Shown: positions 8,052 through 17,205, numbered from the stretch's first letter. The stretch: DNA of 64,000 nt from Nonomuraea fuscirosea (GCF_003001935.1 NZ_PVNG01000013.1:248001-312000), one strand, 5' to 3'. Numbers and translations: made by a program. Notes: generated by a model from the letters alone, not told the origin.

Positions 8052-9374
8052 TCAGCGCACGAGGCAGGGGCGCTTCGGGTCGAAGACCCAGCCCTCCACC
8101 AGGTAGCGCATGGCCACGGCGTCGTCGCGGGCGCCGAGGCCGTGGCGCAGGTAGAGCTCGTGCGCCCGGTCCAGCGCCTCCCGGTCCAGCTCGACGCCGA
8201 GCCCCGGCGTGGTCGGCACGTCGATCGCGCCGTCGCTGATCTGGAACGGCTTCGTCGTCAGCGCCTGGCCGTCCTGCCAGATCCAGTGCGTGTCCAGCGC
8301 CGTGATCTCGCCCGGAGCGGCGGCCCCGACGTGGGTGAACATCGCGAGTGAGATGTCGAAGTGGTTGTTGGAGTGCGATCCCCACGTCAGCCCGAAGTCG
8401 TGGCAGAGCTGGGCCACCCGCACCGACCCGGCCATGGTCCAGAAGTGCGGGTCGGCGAGCGGGATGTCCACGGCGTCCGAGCGCACGGCGTGGGCGAGTT
8501 CCCGCCAGTCCGTGGCGATCATGTTGGTCGCCGTCGGCAGCCCGGTGGCCCGCCGGAACTCGGCCATGGTCTCCCGGCCCGAGAAGCGGCCCTCCGCCCC
8601 GCACGGGTCTTCGGCGTAGGCGAGGACGCCGCCGAGCCCCCGGCAGAGCCGGACGGCGTCGGCCAGCAGCCAGCCGCCGTTGGGGTCGAGGGTGACGCGG
8701 GCGCCGGGGAAGCGGCGGGCCAGGGCGGTGACCGCCTCGATCTCCTCCTCGCCGGCCAGCACGCCGCCCTTGAGCTTGAAGTCGGTGAAGCCGTAGCGCT
8801 CCTGGGCGGCCTCGGCCAGCGCGACCACCGCGTCAGGGGTGAGCGCCTCGCGGCGGCGCAGCTCGGACCAGCGGTCGCCGGCGCCGTCGTCCACGAGGTA
8901 GGGCAGGTCGGTCCTTCCCGGGTCGCCGACGTAGAACAGGTAGCCCAGCATCGGCACCCGGTCGCGCTGCCGGCCCTCGCCGAGCAGGTCGGCCACGGGC
9001 AGGCCGAGGAACTGGCCGTGCAGGTCGAGCAGGCAGGACTCCAGCCCGGTGACGGCGTGGACGGTGGTGCGCAGGTCGAAGGTCTGCTGCCCGCGCCCGC
9101 CCGCGTCGCGGCCGGCGAAGCGCTCGGCGACCGAGCGCAGCAGCGTGCGGTAGCGGGCCACCGGCCGGCCGGTCAGCAGCTCGGCCGCCTCCTCGACGGT
9201 CGCGCGGATGGCCTCGCCGCCGGGCACCTCGCCCAGCCCGGTGCGGCCGCCCGAGTCGGTGACGATGACGACGTTGCGGGTGAAGAACGGCCCGTGCGCG
9301 CCGCTGAGGTTGAGCAGCATGCTGTCGTACCCGGCGACCGGGACGACCTCGACGCTCCGGATGGTGGGTGACAT
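8052..9374 (-). CDS. gudD: Glucarate dehydratase
   Basis: Enolase-superfamily enzyme that dehydrates D-glucarate (and L-idarate in relatives) to 5-dehydro-4-deoxy-D-glucarate. The 440 residues match GudD in length and motifs: FTRNVVIV and GGRTGLGEVPGG in the N-terminal capping domain, the K-x-K base in FKLKGG, metal ligands in LDPNGGW and YAEDPCG, the ATNMIATDW segment, and the catalytic His in HSNNHFDIS. ATG at 9374 follows the dehydratase/decarboxylase stop by 11 bp on the same strand, so the two form an operon for consecutive steps. Most likely under the LysR regulator upstream. Confidence 0.93.
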   Translation of the reverse strand: MSPTIRSVEVVPVAGYDSMLLNLSGAHGPFFTRNVVIVTDSGGRTGLGEVPGGEAIRATVEEAAELLTGRPVARYRTLLRSVAERFAGRDAGGRGQQTFDLRTTVHAVTGLESCLLDLHGQFLGLPVADLLGEGRQRDRVPMLGYLFYVGDPGRTDLPYLVDDGAGDRWSELRRREALTPDAVVALAEAAQERYGFTDFKLKGGVLAGEEEIEAVTALARRFPGARVTLDPNGGWLLADAVRLCRGLGGVLAYAEDPCGAEGRFSGRETMAEFRRATGLPTATNMIATDWRELAHAVRSDAVDIPLADPHFWTMAGSVRVAQLCHDFGLTWGSHSNNHFDISLAMFTHVGAAAPGEITALDTHWIWQDGQALTTKPFQISDGAIDVPTTPGLGVELDREALDRAHELYLRHGLGARDDAVAMRYLVEGWVFDPKRPCLVR

Positions 9375-9385
9375 GCGCCCCGCCC

Positions 9386-10300
9386 CTAGCTGATCTTGTT
9401 GATGAGGGCGGTCAGCTCGGCCAGCTCGCCGTCCTTCAGGTTCTGCAGCGGCGGGCGCACCGGCCCCGCCGGGCGGCCGACGGCGGTCAGGCCCGCCTTG
9501 ATGATCGACACAGCGTACCCCTTCATCCGGTCGCGGATGTCGAGGTAGGGGATGACGAACTCGCGGATGCGCCGGTAGACGGCCTCGCGGTCCTGGGCGC
9601 GGACGTCGGCGTAGAAGTCGAGCGCGTACTGCGGGACGAAGTTGAAGATCGCCGAGGAGTACGTGCTCATGCCGAGCTGCAGCAGCGGCAGCGCGAAGGT
9701 CTCGGCCGTGGGCAGGCCGCCGATGTAGGCCAGGCGGTCGCCGACGGCGGCGTAGATGCGGGTGAGGTTCTCGATGTCGCCGACGCCGTCCTTGAAGCCC
9801 ACGAGCGTCTCGTTCCGCTCGGCCAGGGCCGCCACGGAGCGGTCGTTCAGCACGGCGTTGGCCCGGCTGTAGACGACCACGCCCAGACCGGTGGCGGCGC
9901 AGACCGCGGAGACGTGCTCGATCAGGCCCTCCTGACCGGCCTCCGTGAGGTAAGGGGGCATCAGCAGCACGCCGTCGGCCCCGGCCGCCTCGGCGGCCCT
10001 GGCCTGGGCCACGGCGTTCGCGGTGCCGCCGGTGGCGGGGGCCACGACCGGGAGCCTGCCGTTCACCTCGTCCACCGCCACCCGTACCACCCGGTCGATC
10101 TCGGCGGCGGTCAGCGAGAAGCCCTCACCGGTGCCGCCGGCGGCGAACAGGCCGGCCACCGGGTATCCGCTCAGCCAGGACAGGTGGTCGCGGTAACCGG
10201 CCTCGTCGAACTCCAGCCCGGCGGTGAAATGCGTGACGGGGAAGGACAGCAGGCCGCTCTTGAGCCGCGTGGCGAGCTCTTGTGGGGAGTAACTGGGCAT
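9386..10300 (-). CDS. 5-dehydro-4-deoxyglucarate dehydratase
   Basis: DHDPS/NanA-family lyase that dehydrates and decarboxylates 5-dehydro-4-deoxyglucarate to 2,5-dioxopentanoate (2-oxoglutarate semialdehyde). The 304-residue chain has the (beta/alpha)8 family signatures: FAAGGTGEGFSL near residue 45, VVYSRANAV with the conserved Tyr, and the Schiff-base Lys in VGFKDGVGD. ATG at 10300 is preferred over an in-frame extension to 10390 because GAGGAG lies about 9 nt before it. It is transcribed ahead of gudD. Its substrate is the product made by all dehydratases of this island. Confidence 0.93.
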   Translation of the reverse strand: MPSYSPQELATRLKSGLLSFPVTHFTAGLEFDEAGYRDHLSWLSGYPVAGLFAAGGTGEGFSLTAAEIDRVVRVAVDEVNGRLPVVAPATGGTANAVAQARAAEAAGADGVLLMPPYLTEAGQEGLIEHVSAVCAATGLGVVVYSRANAVLNDRSVAALAERNETLVGFKDGVGDIENLTRIYAAVGDRLAYIGGLPTAETFALPLLQLGMSTYSSAIFNFVPQYALDFYADVRAQDREAVYRRIREFVIPYLDIRDRMKGYAVSIIKAGLTAVGRPAGPVRPPLQNLKDGELAELTALINKIS

Positions 10301-10435
10301 CGCGGGCGCTCCTCGCTTCACATGCGGCTGTGGGATTCCCCCGCACCGCCGGTAAGGTCTGACGCTCGCCAGGCTAAGGAGGTGGGACAATTCCTGTCCA
10401 AGTGCGATTCTGAATCCGGTGATACCCCCAGGGCA

Positions 10436-11350
10436 TCATGCTCCCAGGTCGGGCAGCAGTTCCAGCACGCGGGCGAGCGCGGGGTTGGTCGAGGTGCGGT
10501 CCCAGATGACGTGCAGCTCGACGGGCTCGCCGGTGCCGCCGCCGTCGTCGAGGGGGTCGCCGCCGCCGCGGACCAGGTCGCAGAAGGAGACGCCGTCCAC
10601 GCCGAGCGAGCGCGCGCTGGCCGGGGCCAGGGCGACGCCGCGGCCGGCCGCCACCAGCAGCACGGCGGTGAGGATCTGGTGCACCTGCTGCTCGATGCGC
10701 GGGTGGGCGTTGGTGAGGAAGCGGACGGTCAGCTCGTGGAAGTAACGCGACTGGACCGGGTTGTAGCTGACCACCGGCAGGCCGTCGAAGTCGTCGGGCG
10801 TGAGCGGTCGCCGCAGCTCGGCCAGCCGGTGCCCGGCCGGCACCACCGCGCACAGCGGCTCGCGGAAGACCACGCGGGAGTCGAGCGTGGCGATGTCGAA
10901 CGGCGGGCGGGCCAGGCCCAGGTCGAGCTCGCCGCGCAGCAGGCCGTCCACCTGCCCGGCGGTCACCCGTTCGTGCAGGATGACGTCGATCTCGGGCAGC
11001 CGCTCCGACAGCCGCCGCAGCAGCGCGCCCAGCATGCTGATCGCCGAGACGGCGGTGAACCCGAGGCGTACGGTGCCCGCGGCGCCGCTGGCGATCCGGC
11101 GGGCCCGGTCGCCGGCCGTGTCGACGAGCGAGAGCATGCGTCGCGCGTCGTCCAGGAAGGCGCGGCCGGCGTCGGTGAGGACCACGCGCCGGTTGTCACG
11201 CTCCAGCAGGACCACGCCGACCGAGCGCTCCAGCTTCTGGATGTGGCGGCTGAGCGGCGGCTGGGTCATCCGCAGCCGGTCGGCCGCGCGGCCGAAGTGC
11301 AGCTCCTCGGCGACCGCCACGAAAGCCCGGATCTGATCCAGTGTTAGCAT
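10436..11350 (-). CDS. LysR-family transcriptional regulator
   Basis: A 304-residue LysR-type regulator: N-terminal winged HTH (residues about 3-62, with FGRAADRLRMTQPPLSRHI) followed by a periplasmic-binding-like effector domain (ARPPFD, PAGHRLAE). It lies between the glucarate genes (same strand, downstream) and the divergent TctCBA transporter operon starting at 11522. It is therefore the obvious regulator of both, with an aldarate or pathway intermediate as the likely effector; that part is inference. The stop is followed by 135 bp before the dehydratase/decarboxylase gene, so that gene could have its own promoter. Confidence 0.92.
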   Translation of the reverse strand: MLTLDQIRAFVAVAEELHFGRAADRLRMTQPPLSRHIQKLERSVGVVLLERDNRRVVLTDAGRAFLDDARRMLSLVDTAGDRARRIASGAAGTVRLGFTAVSAISMLGALLRRLSERLPEIDVILHERVTAGQVDGLLRGELDLGLARPPFDIATLDSRVVFREPLCAVVPAGHRLAELRRPLTPDDFDGLPVVSYNPVQSRYFHELTVRFLTNAHPRIEQQVHQILTAVLLVAAGRGVALAPASARSLGVDGVSFCDLVRGGGDPLDDGGGTGEPVELHVIWDRTSTNPALARVLELLPDLGA

Positions 11351-11362
11351 GATGCGCGTAGA

Positions 11363-11376
11363 GTATCATTCGATAC
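11363..11376. promoter_or_regulatory. Inverted repeat GTATC-ATTC-GATAC, candidate LysR operator
   Basis: A perfect 5-bp-arm inverted repeat 12 bp upstream of the LysR start codon, in the 171-bp divergent region shared with tctC. Position and AT-rich arms fit a LysR autoregulatory site, although the exact T-N11-A spacing is not met. Confidence 0.5.
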
Positions 11377-11521
11377 CAAATTAAGCCTGGACAGGCATCG
11401 AGGCACGTCCATAGTCTCCGGGGACTGACGAGCGGAAACCTTGCCGTAACCTTACGCAACCCCCTCACTCCGCTCCATAGCACACCACGGGCGGCTTTCC
11501 GCCCGGGCAAAGGAGAAGTCA

Positions 11522-12529
11522 ATGCCGACATCTCGGCCAGCCTCCCGCCGCATCCTCGTGAGCGTCGCCGGCGCTGCCGCCGCGATCGCACTGACGGCGT
11601 GCGGCGGCGTCAAGACGACCTCCTCCGGTGGCGGCGACGGCGAATATCCGACCGGCAACATCGAGTTCAGCGTCGGCGCCTCCGCCGGCGGCTCGACCGA
11701 CCTCATCACCCGGGCGCTGGCCCAGGGCATGGCCAAGGAGCTCGGCGTCTCCGCGCCCGTGCTCAACAAGCCCGGCGCCAACGGCGCGCTCAACGCCAAG
11801 GAGCTGCAGTCGGCCAAGGCCGACGGCTACAAGATCGCCGTGCAGAACGCCTCGCTCTTCACGATCACCCCGCTCACGGTGTCGGCCGCCGAGGCCACGA
11901 AGATCGACTCGTTCGACGTCATCACCGGCATCTCACGCGACGACTACGTCATGGCGACCAACGCCGAGTCCGGCTACAAGTCCATCGAGGACATGAAGAA
12001 GGCCGGCAAGACCATCCGCTACGGCACCACCGGCGTCGGCACCGGCGCGCAGCTCGCCTCGGCGCTGACGTTCAAGACCGCCGGCATCGAGGCCACGGCC
12101 GTGCCGTTCGACGGCGGCGCGCCCGCCCTGACCGCCCTGCTGGGCAACCAGGTCGACGTCTCCACCATGCAGATCGGCGAAGCCATCGAGAACGTCAAGG
12201 CCGGCAAGCTCGTCCCGCTCGCCGTCTTCTCGCAGGAGCGCATCCCGTACCTGCCGGACGTGAAGACGGCCAAGGAGCAGGGCTTCGACGTCCTGGTGAC
12301 GCAGTACCGCTTCCTGACCGCGCCCAAGGGCACGCCGGAGAACGTCAAGACCAAGCTGCTCGACGCCGCGAAGAAGGTGTTCGCCACGCCGGAGTACAAG
12401 AAGTTCAACGAGGAGAACTCGCTCACCCCGATGGAGGTCGCGCCGCAGGAGGTGCTCACCTCGCTGCAGAACGACTCCACCACGTACAAGGCGCAGCTGG
12501 ACAAGTTCGGCATCAGCCTGGCCGGCTGA
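11522..12529 (+). CDS. Tripartite tricarboxylate transporter substrate-binding protein (TctC/Bug)
   Basis: Extracytoplasmic binding lipoprotein of a TTT-class importer. The 335 residues begin with a lipoprotein signal (LTAC at about residues 24-27), then the Bug-family fold with SVGASAGGSTDLITRALA near residue 50 and GAKD-type region GTTGVGTGAQLA near residue 165. AAGGAG lies 8 nt before the ATG. It leads the operon tctC-tctB-tctA-usp-dehydratase. Bug proteins bind diverse carboxylates; an aldarate ligand is inferred from the dehydratases in and around this operon. Confidence 0.92.
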   Translation: MPTSRPASRRILVSVAGAAAAIALTACGGVKTTSSGGGDGEYPTGNIEFSVGASAGGSTDLITRALAQGMAKELGVSAPVLNKPGANGALNAKELQSAKADGYKIAVQNASLFTITPLTVSAAEATKIDSFDVITGISRDDYVMATNAESGYKSIEDMKKAGKTIRYGTTGVGTGAQLASALTFKTAGIEATAVPFDGGAPALTALLGNQVDVSTMQIGEAIENVKAGKLVPLAVFSQERIPYLPDVKTAKEQGFDVLVTQYRFLTAPKGTPENVKTKLLDAAKKVFATPEYKKFNEENSLTPMEVAPQEVLTSLQNDSTTYKAQLDKFGISLAG

Positions 12530-12561
12530 CCGCGACCTCCGGCCCCCGCTAAGGAGTGTGC

Positions 12562-13140
12562 ATGTCCCCGCCCGATCCCACCCGGCCCGATCCCACCCGG
12601 CCCGAGCCGGACCCGCCCGGTGCGCCGCCGCTGGACGACGCCGACGTGCTGCAGGCCGAGGCCGACCGGCTCCAGGCGGAGCTGGAGGAGGCCAGGCCGC
12701 CGCACGCGGGCCCGTACGCGCAGCTCGGCGCGGCCGTGGTGGCCCTGGCCGCGGGCGTGTTCGGGGTCGTCGTGTCGTCCACGCTCGGTCTCGGGCGGCT
12801 CACCCAGCCGGGTCCGGGCCTGTGGCCGTTCGCCATCAGCGTCATCATCATCGTGCTGTCGGCGACGCTGGCCTTCACCGGCCGCGGGCTCCAGGACACC
12901 GAGCGGTTCTCCCGGTCGAGCCTGCTCACCGTGGTCGGCCTGGTGACGCTGGTCGGGCTCGCCTCTCTGCTGCCGGTGATCGGCTTCGAGATCCCCTCGC
13001 TGCTGCTCATGTTCGTCTGGCTGCGCTGGCTGGGCAGGGAGTCGTGGCGCTCGTCCATCGTGATCAGCGTCGGCGCCGTGGCCGCGTTCTACGTGCTCTT
13101 CGTGCTGCTGCTGCAGATCCCGCTCCCGCGACTCATCTGA
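12562..13140 (+). CDS. TctB-family small membrane subunit
   Basis: Small permease subunit of the tripartite tricarboxylate transporter, 192 residues with four predicted membrane helices, the usual TctB size plus a long soluble N terminus. The first ~45 residues are Pro/Asp/Glu-rich and carry a DPTRP-DPTRP duplication encoded by a 15-bp direct repeat at 12574-12603. ATG at 12562 is chosen because AAGGAG ends 5 nt before it; a GTG at 12556 overlaps that site. It lies 32 bp after tctC and 9 bp before tctA. Confidence 0.85.
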   Translation: MSPPDPTRPDPTRPEPDPPGAPPLDDADVLQAEADRLQAELEEARPPHAGPYAQLGAAVVALAAGVFGVVVSSTLGLGRLTQPGPGLWPFAISVIIIVLSATLAFTGRGLQDTERFSRSSLLTVVGLVTLVGLASLLPVIGFEIPSLLLMFVWLRWLGRESWRSSIVISVGAVAAFYVLFVLLLQIPLPRLI

Positions 13141-13149
13141 GAAAGTCAC

Positions 13150-14658
13150 ATGGACATCTCCCCGATCCTCGACGGCTTCGGCGTCGTCCTCGAACCGGCC
13201 AACCTGCTCTACTGCCTGATCGGCGTCATCATCGGCATGCTCATCGGCGTGCTGCCCGGCCTCGGTCCCGGCGCGACGATCGCGATCCTGCTGCCCATCA
13301 CGTACGGCATCGGCCCCGTGTCGGCGATCATCATGCTCGCGGGCATCTTCTACGGCGCCCAGTACGGCGGGACGATCACCTCCGTGCTGCTCCGCCTGCC
13401 CGGTGAGGCGTCCTCGGTGGTGACCGTCTTCGACGGGTTCGCGCTGGCCAAGCAGGGCCGGGCGGGCACCGCGCTGGGCATCGCGGCCATCGGCTCGTTC
13501 GTCGGCGGCACGGTCTCGATCCTGGCCCTGACGCTGGTCGCCCCGGTCGTGGCCGGGTTCGCGCTCGACTTCGGCCCGCCCGAGTACGCCGCCCTGGGCA
13601 TCCTCGGCGTGCTGCTGATCTCCTCGGTCGGCAACGGCAACCGGCTCAAGGCCATCATCGCCGCCTGCGTCGGCCTGCTGCTCGCGACCGTGGGCCGCGA
13701 CACGTTCACCGGCGCCGAGCGCTTCACCTTCGGCAGCCTCAACCTCGCCGAGGGCATCGACTTCATCCCGATCGCCATGGGCCTGTTCGGCCTCAGCGAG
13801 ATCCTCTACAACTTGGAGGAACGGCACAACCAGGTCCACTCCCCCGCCAAGGTCGGCAACGTCTGGCCGTCGCGCAAGGACCTCGGGCAGGCCAAGGGCG
13901 CGATCGGGCGCGGGTCGCTGATCGGGTTCGTCCTCGGCGTGCTGCCCGGGGGTGGCGCGGTGCTGTCCTCGCTGGCCGCGTACGCGCTGGAGAAGCGGCG
14001 CGCCAAGCAGCCCGAGCGCTTCGGCCGCGGCGCGGTCGAGGGCGTGGCCGCGCCCGAGACGGCCAACAACGCCGCCGCCACCTCCTCGTTCATCCCGCTG
14101 CTGACGCTGGGCATCCCGGCGAACGCGACCATGGCCCTGATCTTCGGCGCGCTGCTCATCCAGGGCATCCAGCCGGGGCCACAGCTGGTCACCGAGCATC
14201 CCGACGTGTTCTGGGGCGTCATCAACTCGATGTACATCGGCAACATCCTGCTGCTGATCATGAGCATTCCGATGGTCGGGGTGTTCGTCCGGATCCTGCG
14301 GGTGCGGCCGGCGATCCTGGCCCCGATCACGGTGCTCATCACGCTGCTGGGCGCGTACACGGTGAACAACTCCGCATACGACATCTACCTGGTGATCGTG
14401 TTCGGCGTGCTGGGGTATCTGATGAAGAAGTTCGGCTTCGAGCCGGGGCCGCTGGTGCTGGCGTTCGTGCTGGGCTCGATGATCGAGAACTCGTCGCGGC
14501 AGTCGCTGCTGATCTTCGGCGGCGATCCGGCGGGTTTCCTGACCCGCCCCATCTCCGGGACGGTGCTCGCGCTGGTCGTGATCGTCGCGGCCTGGCCGCT
14601 CATCCGCAAGGCGCTGCGCCGCAAGACCCCCGATCGTGTGGAGGAGAAGATCACATGA
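13150..14658 (+). CDS. TctA-family large permease subunit
   Basis: Main translocating subunit of the tripartite tricarboxylate transporter: 502 residues, about 11-12 membrane helices. It shows the family signatures GVLPGLGPGATIAILLP near residue 37, YGAQYGGTITSVLLRLPGE near residue 75 and GVLPGGGAVLSSLAAYALEK near residue 260, followed by the conserved ETANNAAATSSFIPLLTLG. The ATGA overlap with the next gene links it to a universal stress protein. Confidence 0.95.
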   Translation: MDISPILDGFGVVLEPANLLYCLIGVIIGMLIGVLPGLGPGATIAILLPITYGIGPVSAIIMLAGIFYGAQYGGTITSVLLRLPGEASSVVTVFDGFALAKQGRAGTALGIAAIGSFVGGTVSILALTLVAPVVAGFALDFGPPEYAALGILGVLLISSVGNGNRLKAIIAACVGLLLATVGRDTFTGAERFTFGSLNLAEGIDFIPIAMGLFGLSEILYNLEERHNQVHSPAKVGNVWPSRKDLGQAKGAIGRGSLIGFVLGVLPGGGAVLSSLAAYALEKRRAKQPERFGRGAVEGVAAPETANNAAATSSFIPLLTLGIPANATMALIFGALLIQGIQPGPQLVTEHPDVFWGVINSMYIGNILLLIMSIPMVGVFVRILRVRPAILAPITVLITLLGAYTVNNSAYDIYLVIVFGVLGYLMKKFGFEPGPLVLAFVLGSMIENSSRQSLLIFGGDPAGFLTRPISGTVLALVVIVAAWPLIRKALRRKTPDRVEEKIT

Positions 14659-15065
14659 CCATCCTCGTCGGTTACCTGCCGACACCCGAGGGCGAGGCCG
14701 CCGTCGACGCGGGCCTGCGCGAGGGCAGGCTGCGCGGAGAGCGCGTGATCATCGTCAACTCCCCCCGGCGGGGCGCGCCCGTGGACGAGCGCAAGATCTC
14801 CGACGCGGCCGGCACGGAGCTGCTGCGGCGGGCCAGGGAGGCCGGCGTGGACGCGGAGCTGCGTCAGCCGCTGCACGACGACGACCTGCCCGGGACGTTC
14901 GAAGAACTGATCAGAGAATGCGGCGGCACGCTCATCGTCATCGGGCTGCGGCATCGTTCGCTGGTGGGCAAGTTCATCCTGGGCAGCGAGGCCCAGCGGA
15001 TCCTCATGGAGGCCAGCGTGCCCGTTCTCAGCGTGAAGGCGCCTGCCGTGCGAGCCGAGCTGTGA
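14655..15065 (+). CDS. Universal stress protein (UspA family)
   Basis: A 136-residue single-domain Usp. It starts MTILVGYLP, and the ATP-binding loop is IGLRHRSLVGKFILGSEAQR, close to the G-x2-G-x9-G-S/T signature. The end is PVLSVKAP. It is translationally coupled on both sides (ATGA with tctA, GTGA with the dehydratase), so it is built into the aldarate transport operon. Usp proteins often accompany transporters as nucleotide-sensing partners; whether it modulates this transporter is unknown. Confidence 0.9.
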   Translation: MTILVGYLPTPEGEAAVDAGLREGRLRGERVIIVNSPRRGAPVDERKISDAAGTELLRRAREAGVDAELRQPLHDDDLPGTFEELIRECGGTLIVIGLRHRSLVGKFILGSEAQRILMEASVPVLSVKAPAVRAEL

Positions 15066-16336
15066 GCCCGCGCGAGGCCGGGCGGGTGAGCAGGGTGGTC
15101 GTCACGCCGGTCGCCTTCCGTGACCCGCCGCTGCTCAACGTCGTGGGCGTGCACCAGCCGTACGTGCTGCGCGCGATCGTCCAGGTGCACACCGATGCGG
15201 GGCTGATGGGCCTGGGTGAGACGTACGCCGACCAGTCCCATCTCGACCGGCTCGGCGCGGTGGCCGCCGCGCTGCCGGGCGCGGACGTGTTCGACCTCAA
15301 CGCGCTGCGCGCGATCGTGGTGAAGACGCTCGGAGAGGGCACCGGCGGGGCGGGCGCCAGCTTCGGCGGCATGCTGGAGGTCTCCAGCGCCGTGGACACG
15401 GTGGTGGCACCGTTCGAGGTGGCGCTGCTCGACCTCCAGGGCCGGGCGCTCGGCCGCCCGGTCAGCGACCTGCTCGGCGGCGCCGTACGCGACCGCGTCC
15501 CCTACTCGGGCTACCTGTTCTACAAGTGGGCCGGCCACCCCGGCCACGACGACGACTCGTGGGGCGAGGGCCGCACGCCCGAGCAGCTGGTCGCCCAGGC
15601 GCGGCGGATGGTCGACGAGTACGGCTTCACCGCGCTCAAGCTCAAGGGCGGCGTGTACGAGCCGCGCCACGAGTTCGAGACCGTCGAGGCCCTGGCCGCC
15701 GCCTTCCCCGGCCACGCCCTGCGGATCGACCCCAACGGCGCCTGGACCGTCGAGACCTCCGTGAAGGCGGCCGAGCGGCTGTCGGGCGTGCTGGAGTACC
15801 TGGAGGACCCGACGCCCGGCATTTCCGGCATGTCGGAGGTCTCCCGGCAGACGTCGATCCCCCTGGCCACGAACATGTGCGTCATCGCCTTCGAGCACCT
15901 CAAGCCGGCCGTCGCCGCCGACGCGGTGCAGGTCGTGCTGTCGGACCACCACCTCTGGGGCGGGCTGCGCCGCTCGGCGCTGCTGGGCGGCATCTGCGAG
16001 ACGTTCGGGCTGGGGCTGTCGATGCACTCCAACTCGCACCTGGGCGTGAGCCTGGCCGCCATGACCCATCTCGCGGCGGCGACCCCGAACCTCACGTACG
16101 CCTGCGACACCCACTATCCGTGGAAGACGGAGGAGGTCGTCAAGCCGGGGGCGCTGGAGTTCCGGGATGGGAGCGTGGCCGTGCCCACCGGGCCCGGGCT
16201 GGGCGTGGAGCTGGACGAGGACGCGCTGGCCGGGTTGCACGAGCAGTACGTGAAGTGCGGGCAGCGGGGGCGGGAGGACACCGCGTACATGCGGTCGATC
16301 GTGCCGGGCTTCACCCCGAACACGGCCCGCTGGTGA
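15062..16336 (+). CDS. Glucarate dehydratase-like enolase superfamily enzyme
   Basis: A second, diverged GudD-type acid-sugar dehydratase of 424 residues. Motifs are TPVAFRDPPLLNVVGVH at the start, the Lys base in LKLKGG, metal-binding DPNGAW and LEDPTPG, ATNMCVIAFEHL, and the catalytic His in HSNSHLGVSLAA. It keeps the GudD layout but differs in the substrate-capping region, so another aldarate is possible. GTG at 15062 overlaps the Usp stop by 4 bp; GTG at 15086 with a GAGG 8 nt upstream is an equally good start. It ends the tct operon, placing substrate uptake and first catabolic step in one transcript. Confidence 0.87.
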   Translation: MSPREAGRVSRVVVTPVAFRDPPLLNVVGVHQPYVLRAIVQVHTDAGLMGLGETYADQSHLDRLGAVAAALPGADVFDLNALRAIVVKTLGEGTGGAGASFGGMLEVSSAVDTVVAPFEVALLDLQGRALGRPVSDLLGGAVRDRVPYSGYLFYKWAGHPGHDDDSWGEGRTPEQLVAQARRMVDEYGFTALKLKGGVYEPRHEFETVEALAAAFPGHALRIDPNGAWTVETSVKAAERLSGVLEYLEDPTPGISGMSEVSRQTSIPLATNMCVIAFEHLKPAVAADAVQVVLSDHHLWGGLRRSALLGGICETFGLGLSMHSNSHLGVSLAAMTHLAAATPNLTYACDTHYPWKTEEVVKPGALEFRDGSVAVPTGPGLGVELDEDALAGLHEQYVKCGQRGREDTAYMRSIVPGFTPNTARW

Positions 16337-16341
16337 CGTGA

Positions 16342-16430
16342 CCCTCCGGGACGCCTGGAGCGCCGGCCGTGGCTCGCGGCCAGCCCTCCGGGACGCCTGA
16401 AGGGCCGGTCGTGGCGTCGCGGCCGGTCTT
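16342..16430 (+). repeat. Two copies of a 42-bp imperfect tandem repeat plus a partial third
   Basis: Copies begin with CCCTCCGGGACGCCTG at 16342 and 16384. A partial third resemblance (GGGCGCCTGGAG) covers the last codons of the convergent GntR gene at 16434. The array fills the gap between the convergent dehydratase and regulator genes; each copy also contains GGCC-rich inverted arms that could act as a terminator. Confidence 0.8.
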
Positions 16431-17204
16431 CTAGGGCGCCTGGAGGCGGGCGCGGGAGTTGGACAGGTGCAGCCGCATCGCCGCCCGCGCCGCCGCGGCG
16501 TCCCGGTCGGCGACGGCGCGGTAGATGTTCTCGTGCTCCAGGGTCACCCTGGTGAAGTGGGTGGCGTCGGACACCGTGTAGACGTGCGGGAGCCGCGTAC
16601 GCGGCAGCATGATCATCATCGGCCCGAGCGAGGCGAGCAGGTCGGAGTAGAACCGGTTCCCCGACGCGAGCGCGATCTTGAGGTGGAAGGCGTAGTCGGC
16701 CTCGACGGCGTTGCCCGGCTGCTCGCCGGTGCGCCCGAGGTCGATCAGGGCCCGTTCGATCGCCTTGAGCTGCAGGTCCGTCCGGCGCTCCGCGGCCAGC
16801 CCGGCCGCCTCCGACTCGACGCCGATCCGGAAGTCGATCATGTCGAGCACGTCGCGGTGGGTGCGGATGCCGGACGCCTCCACGGAGAAGGCCGTGGAGG
16901 CGGGCAGCGCGAGCACGAACGACCCGCGCCCCTGGAAGGTCTCCACCAGACCCGCGGCCTGCAGCCGCGAGACGGCCTCGCGGACCACGGTACGGCTGAC
17001 GCCGAACTCCTGGATGAGGGAGGACTCGGTGGGCAGCTTCTGGCCGGGCTGGATCTCCCCGGCCAGGATGCGGGCCTTGAGCCGCTCGACGAGCTCGTGC
17101 GCCAGCCCGCGCCCGCTGTCACGATCGAGCCTGCGCCCGGTGTCCTGGTCGGGTTTGGGCCCGGTGTCGCGGTCGGGCTGGTGGTCTGGCGGCACGGCTG
17201 ACAA
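16431..17204 (-). CDS. FadR-subfamily GntR transcriptional regulator
   Basis: A 257-residue regulator with an N-terminal winged HTH (about residues 35-97, GQKLPTESSLIQEFGVSRTV, then REAVSRLQAAGLV) and an all-helical FCD effector domain whose metal-ligand residues D, H, H, H appear in DYAFHLKIA and later helices. The first ~33 residues are an unusual tail with three DxDxG units. The TTG start at 17204 is supported by GGAGG 8 nt upstream and lies one base after the stop of the upstream dehydratase gene. It closes the operon of two talarate/galactarate dehydratases and probably represses it in response to an acid sugar. Confidence 0.9.
   Translation of the reverse strand: MSAVPPDHQPDRDTGPKPDQDTGRRLDRDSGRGLAHELVERLKARILAGEIQPGQKLPTESSLIQEFGVSRTVVREAVSRLQAAGLVETFQGRGSFVLALPASTAFSVEASGIRTHRDVLDMIDFRIGVESEAAGLAAERRTDLQLKAIERALIDLGRTGEQPGNAVEADYAFHLKIALASGNRFYSDLLASLGPMMIMLPRTRLPHVYTVSDATHFTRVTLEHENIYRAVADRDAAAARAAMRLHLSNSRARLQAP
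17110..17185 (-). repeat. 24-bp repeats encoding the N-terminal tail of the GntR regulator
   Basis: Three imperfect 24-bp units (GCCCGSTGTC followed by a variable part) encode DRDTGPKP, DQDTGRRL and DRDSGRGL, directly before the HTH domain. They are not part of the FadR family fold. Confidence 0.75.
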
Positions 17205-17205
17205 T

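Noticed and set aside
12019..14685. Very long open frame on the minus strand opposite tctC, tctB and tctA
   Set aside because: Composition is Asp/His/Arg/Gln-rich without any domain, the usual shadow of high-GC genes on the other strand; the three transporter genes explain the region.
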